A stretch of DNA of 64,000 bases from contig PAZH01000011.1 of NCBI GenBank assembly GCA_002716125.1, positions 57,751 through 121,750 on the forward strand, in the 5' to 3' direction. A program made the position numbers and the translations under genes. Positions within the stretch are counted from its first letter, which is position 1; each line of letters opens with the position of its first letter. The notes under the pieces were generated by a model. It had not been told where the DNA came from and ran no database searches. It saw only the letters and a program-made list of their open reading frames with translations. Below are positions 63,127-64,000 of this stretch, one piece after another. The DNA is from Rhodospirillaceae bacterium (GTDB taxonomy: Bacteria; Pseudomonadota; Alphaproteobacteria; UBA8366).

Positions 63127-63666
63127 GTGTCGAACGCCCTGCATCAAATGACGATGAGCTACTCGCCGACCGAAGACCGGTTGCTGTTGCGGGTCAGCAC
63201 GACCGCGCATGACGAGCATCAGATCTGGTTGACCCGGCGGTTCATCAAAGTTTTGTGGCCCGCCCTAATTAAGGGTGTCGAGAAACAATCGCTGCCGCCG
63301 GAGACGGTTGCGGCCCCGACGACAACCCCGCAGGTCAAACGGGCGGTGATGGCGATGCAGCACAACGATGCGCTGCAAAAGACCGACATGACCCAGAAAC
63401 ATGATGAGGAAAAGGTCAACAAACCGTCCACCGACAAACCGATGCTGGCCACCGGCGGACAGTGCGTGCCGCTCAATACGGGCGGCATGCGGCTCAACTT
63501 GAAGACGGCCGAAAACCTACAGGTCGGACTCAATCTCAACGAACAGCTTCTGCACGCCTTCTGTCATCAGGTCAGCTCTCTTACGCAGAAAGCCGAATGG
63601 GACCTCACATACACCGTCGGCGACGCCAATGTGCAAGCGCCGGTCGGTGAACAGGCGGTGCATTAA
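63127..63666 (+). CDS. Uncharacterised protein (179 aa) upstream of lepA
   Basis: A 179-residue protein starting at GTG 63127, with GAGGG before it. The N-terminal half has SYSPTEDRLLLRVSTTAHDE and the helix WLTRRFIKVLWPALIKGVEK; the middle is a polar, Lys/Thr-rich linker (about 65-105); the C-terminal part has beta-like LNLKTAENLQVGLNLNEQLL and ends in DLTYTVGDANVQ. No signal peptide or membrane segment was seen. I do not recognise a known domain. It is upstream of lepA by about 100 bases on the same strand. Confidence 0.65.
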   Translation: MSNALHQMTMSYSPTEDRLLLRVSTTAHDEHQIWLTRRFIKVLWPALIKGVEKQSLPPETVAAPTTTPQVKRAVMAMQHNDALQKTDMTQKHDEEKVNKPSTDKPMLATGGQCVPLNTGGMRLNLKTAENLQVGLNLNEQLLHAFCHQVSSLTQKAEWDLTYTVGDANVQAPVGEQAVH

Positions 63667-63767
63667 ATCCGCCGTCCCACCAACGGAACGATTGCGCAAA
63701 ACGGTTCGCGACCCTACATTCCACGCGACTCTTCGAATAATTGAACCGGCCGCCCCGAACGAGCGTT

Positions 63768-64000
63768 ATGACCGATCCGACTCTGATCCGTAATTTCTCC
63801 ATTATCGCCCATATCGATCATGGCAAGTCGACCTTGGCCGACCGCCTAATCGAGGTCTGCGGCGCGCTGGAGACGCGTGAGATGAAGGAGCAAGTGCTCG
63901 ATTCGATGGAGATCGAGCGCGAGCGCGGGATCACCATCAAGGCGCAGACCGTCCGCCTGCAATACAAGGCACGCGACGGCGAGACCTATACACTGAACCT
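63768..64000 (+). CDS. lepA: Elongation factor 4 LepA (5' end only)
   Basis: The first 77 codons of a ribosome-back-translocating GTPase. [20 protein letters not shown], followed by STLADRLIE, gives the P-loop (AHIDHGKST), and the switch I region [19 protein letters not shown] follows, both diagnostic of LepA. The window ends within the G domain. It is truncated only by the window. Confidence 0.96.
   Translation, partial: MTDPTLIRNFSIIAHIDHGKSTLADRLIEVCGALETREMKEQVLDSMEIERERGITIKAQTVRLQYKARDGETYTLN

Noticed and set aside
1..64000. CRISPR arrays, insertion sequences and rRNA operons
   Set aside because: No regular repeat-spacer series, transposase or rRNA sequence was found on reading the window.

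Overview
The window reads as the chromosome of a free-living, probably marine or soil alphaproteobacterium with a moderately GC-rich, very compact genome. Pointers to the class are the kdsD-lptC-lptA-lptB-rpoN-hpf-ptsN cluster, the Hsp20-DUF1150 pair, a DUF1127 protein, an IalB-type secreted protein, a short RNase D and an NDUFA9-like dehydrogenase. The order or genus cannot be fixed from this sequence alone. No CRISPR array, insertion sequence, integrase or rRNA gene was seen.

Layout. 1-9.8 kb: a truncated GcvA-type LysR regulator, DUF1127 protein, GST, two tandem quinone-oxidoreductase paralogues, GNAT, SpoU-type RNA methylase, a luciferase-like monooxygenase (LLM), a DHA2 exporter, an IalB-like protein, rlmN and an AhpD-like protein. 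10-15.9 kb: a catabolic block with three Fe(II)/2-oxoglutarate (TauD/TfdA) dioxygenases, a cytochrome P450, an LLM flavoprotein and an enoyl-CoA hydratase. 15.9-19.2 kb: a probable arsenic-type operon, arsR > permease > PLP-dependent transsulfuration-type enzyme > aquaglyceroporin. 19.2-22 kb: an AtuA/DUF4387 pair and an isolated phage-tail-like gene with a strong terminator. 22-31 kb: housekeeping envelope and regulatory genes (hsp20, DUF1150, ptsN, hpf, rpoN, lptBAC, kdsD, rnd, tRNA-Leu, NDUFA9-like). 31-39.7 kb: uppP, a GST, two LLM genes (one interrupted), an interrupted caspase-family gene, a second DHA2 exporter and a fourth TauD-like enzyme. 39.7-45.5 kb: small proteins, a TPR protein, two hydrolases and two glycosyltransferases. 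45.5-57.8 kb: thrS, infC, then two tandem carbamoyltransferases and an antisense SDR/enoyl-CoA hydratase pair, then rpmI, rplT, pheS and pheT. 57.8-64 kb: a J-domain protein, an SDR with altered catalytic residues, an MFS carrier, an FMN-dependent hydroxyacid oxidase, a fifth TauD-like enzyme, an uncharacterised protein and the start of lepA.

How the genes work together. Two themes stand out. The translation and envelope core (thrS-infC / rpmI-rplT-pheST; kdsD-lpt-rpoN) follows familiar alphaproteobacterial order, except that about 5.6 kb of accessory genes separates infC from rpmI. The accessory part is rich in oxygenases (five TauD-like, four LLM, one P450) with exporters, GSTs and CoA-ester enzymes, which suggests scavenging or detoxification of diverse organic compounds. 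Substrates cannot be read from sequence.

Most notable points: an arsenic-type operon carrying a PLP lyase/synthase-like gene; two neighbouring genes with three in-frame stops, each at a position where Trp is expected; a one-base frameshift in an SDR gene; infC starting on AUC; a tRNA-Leu gene just upstream of a TTG-started RNase D; and convergent gene pairs whose stop codons nearly all touch or overlap. No gene-free stretch exceeds 300 bases.
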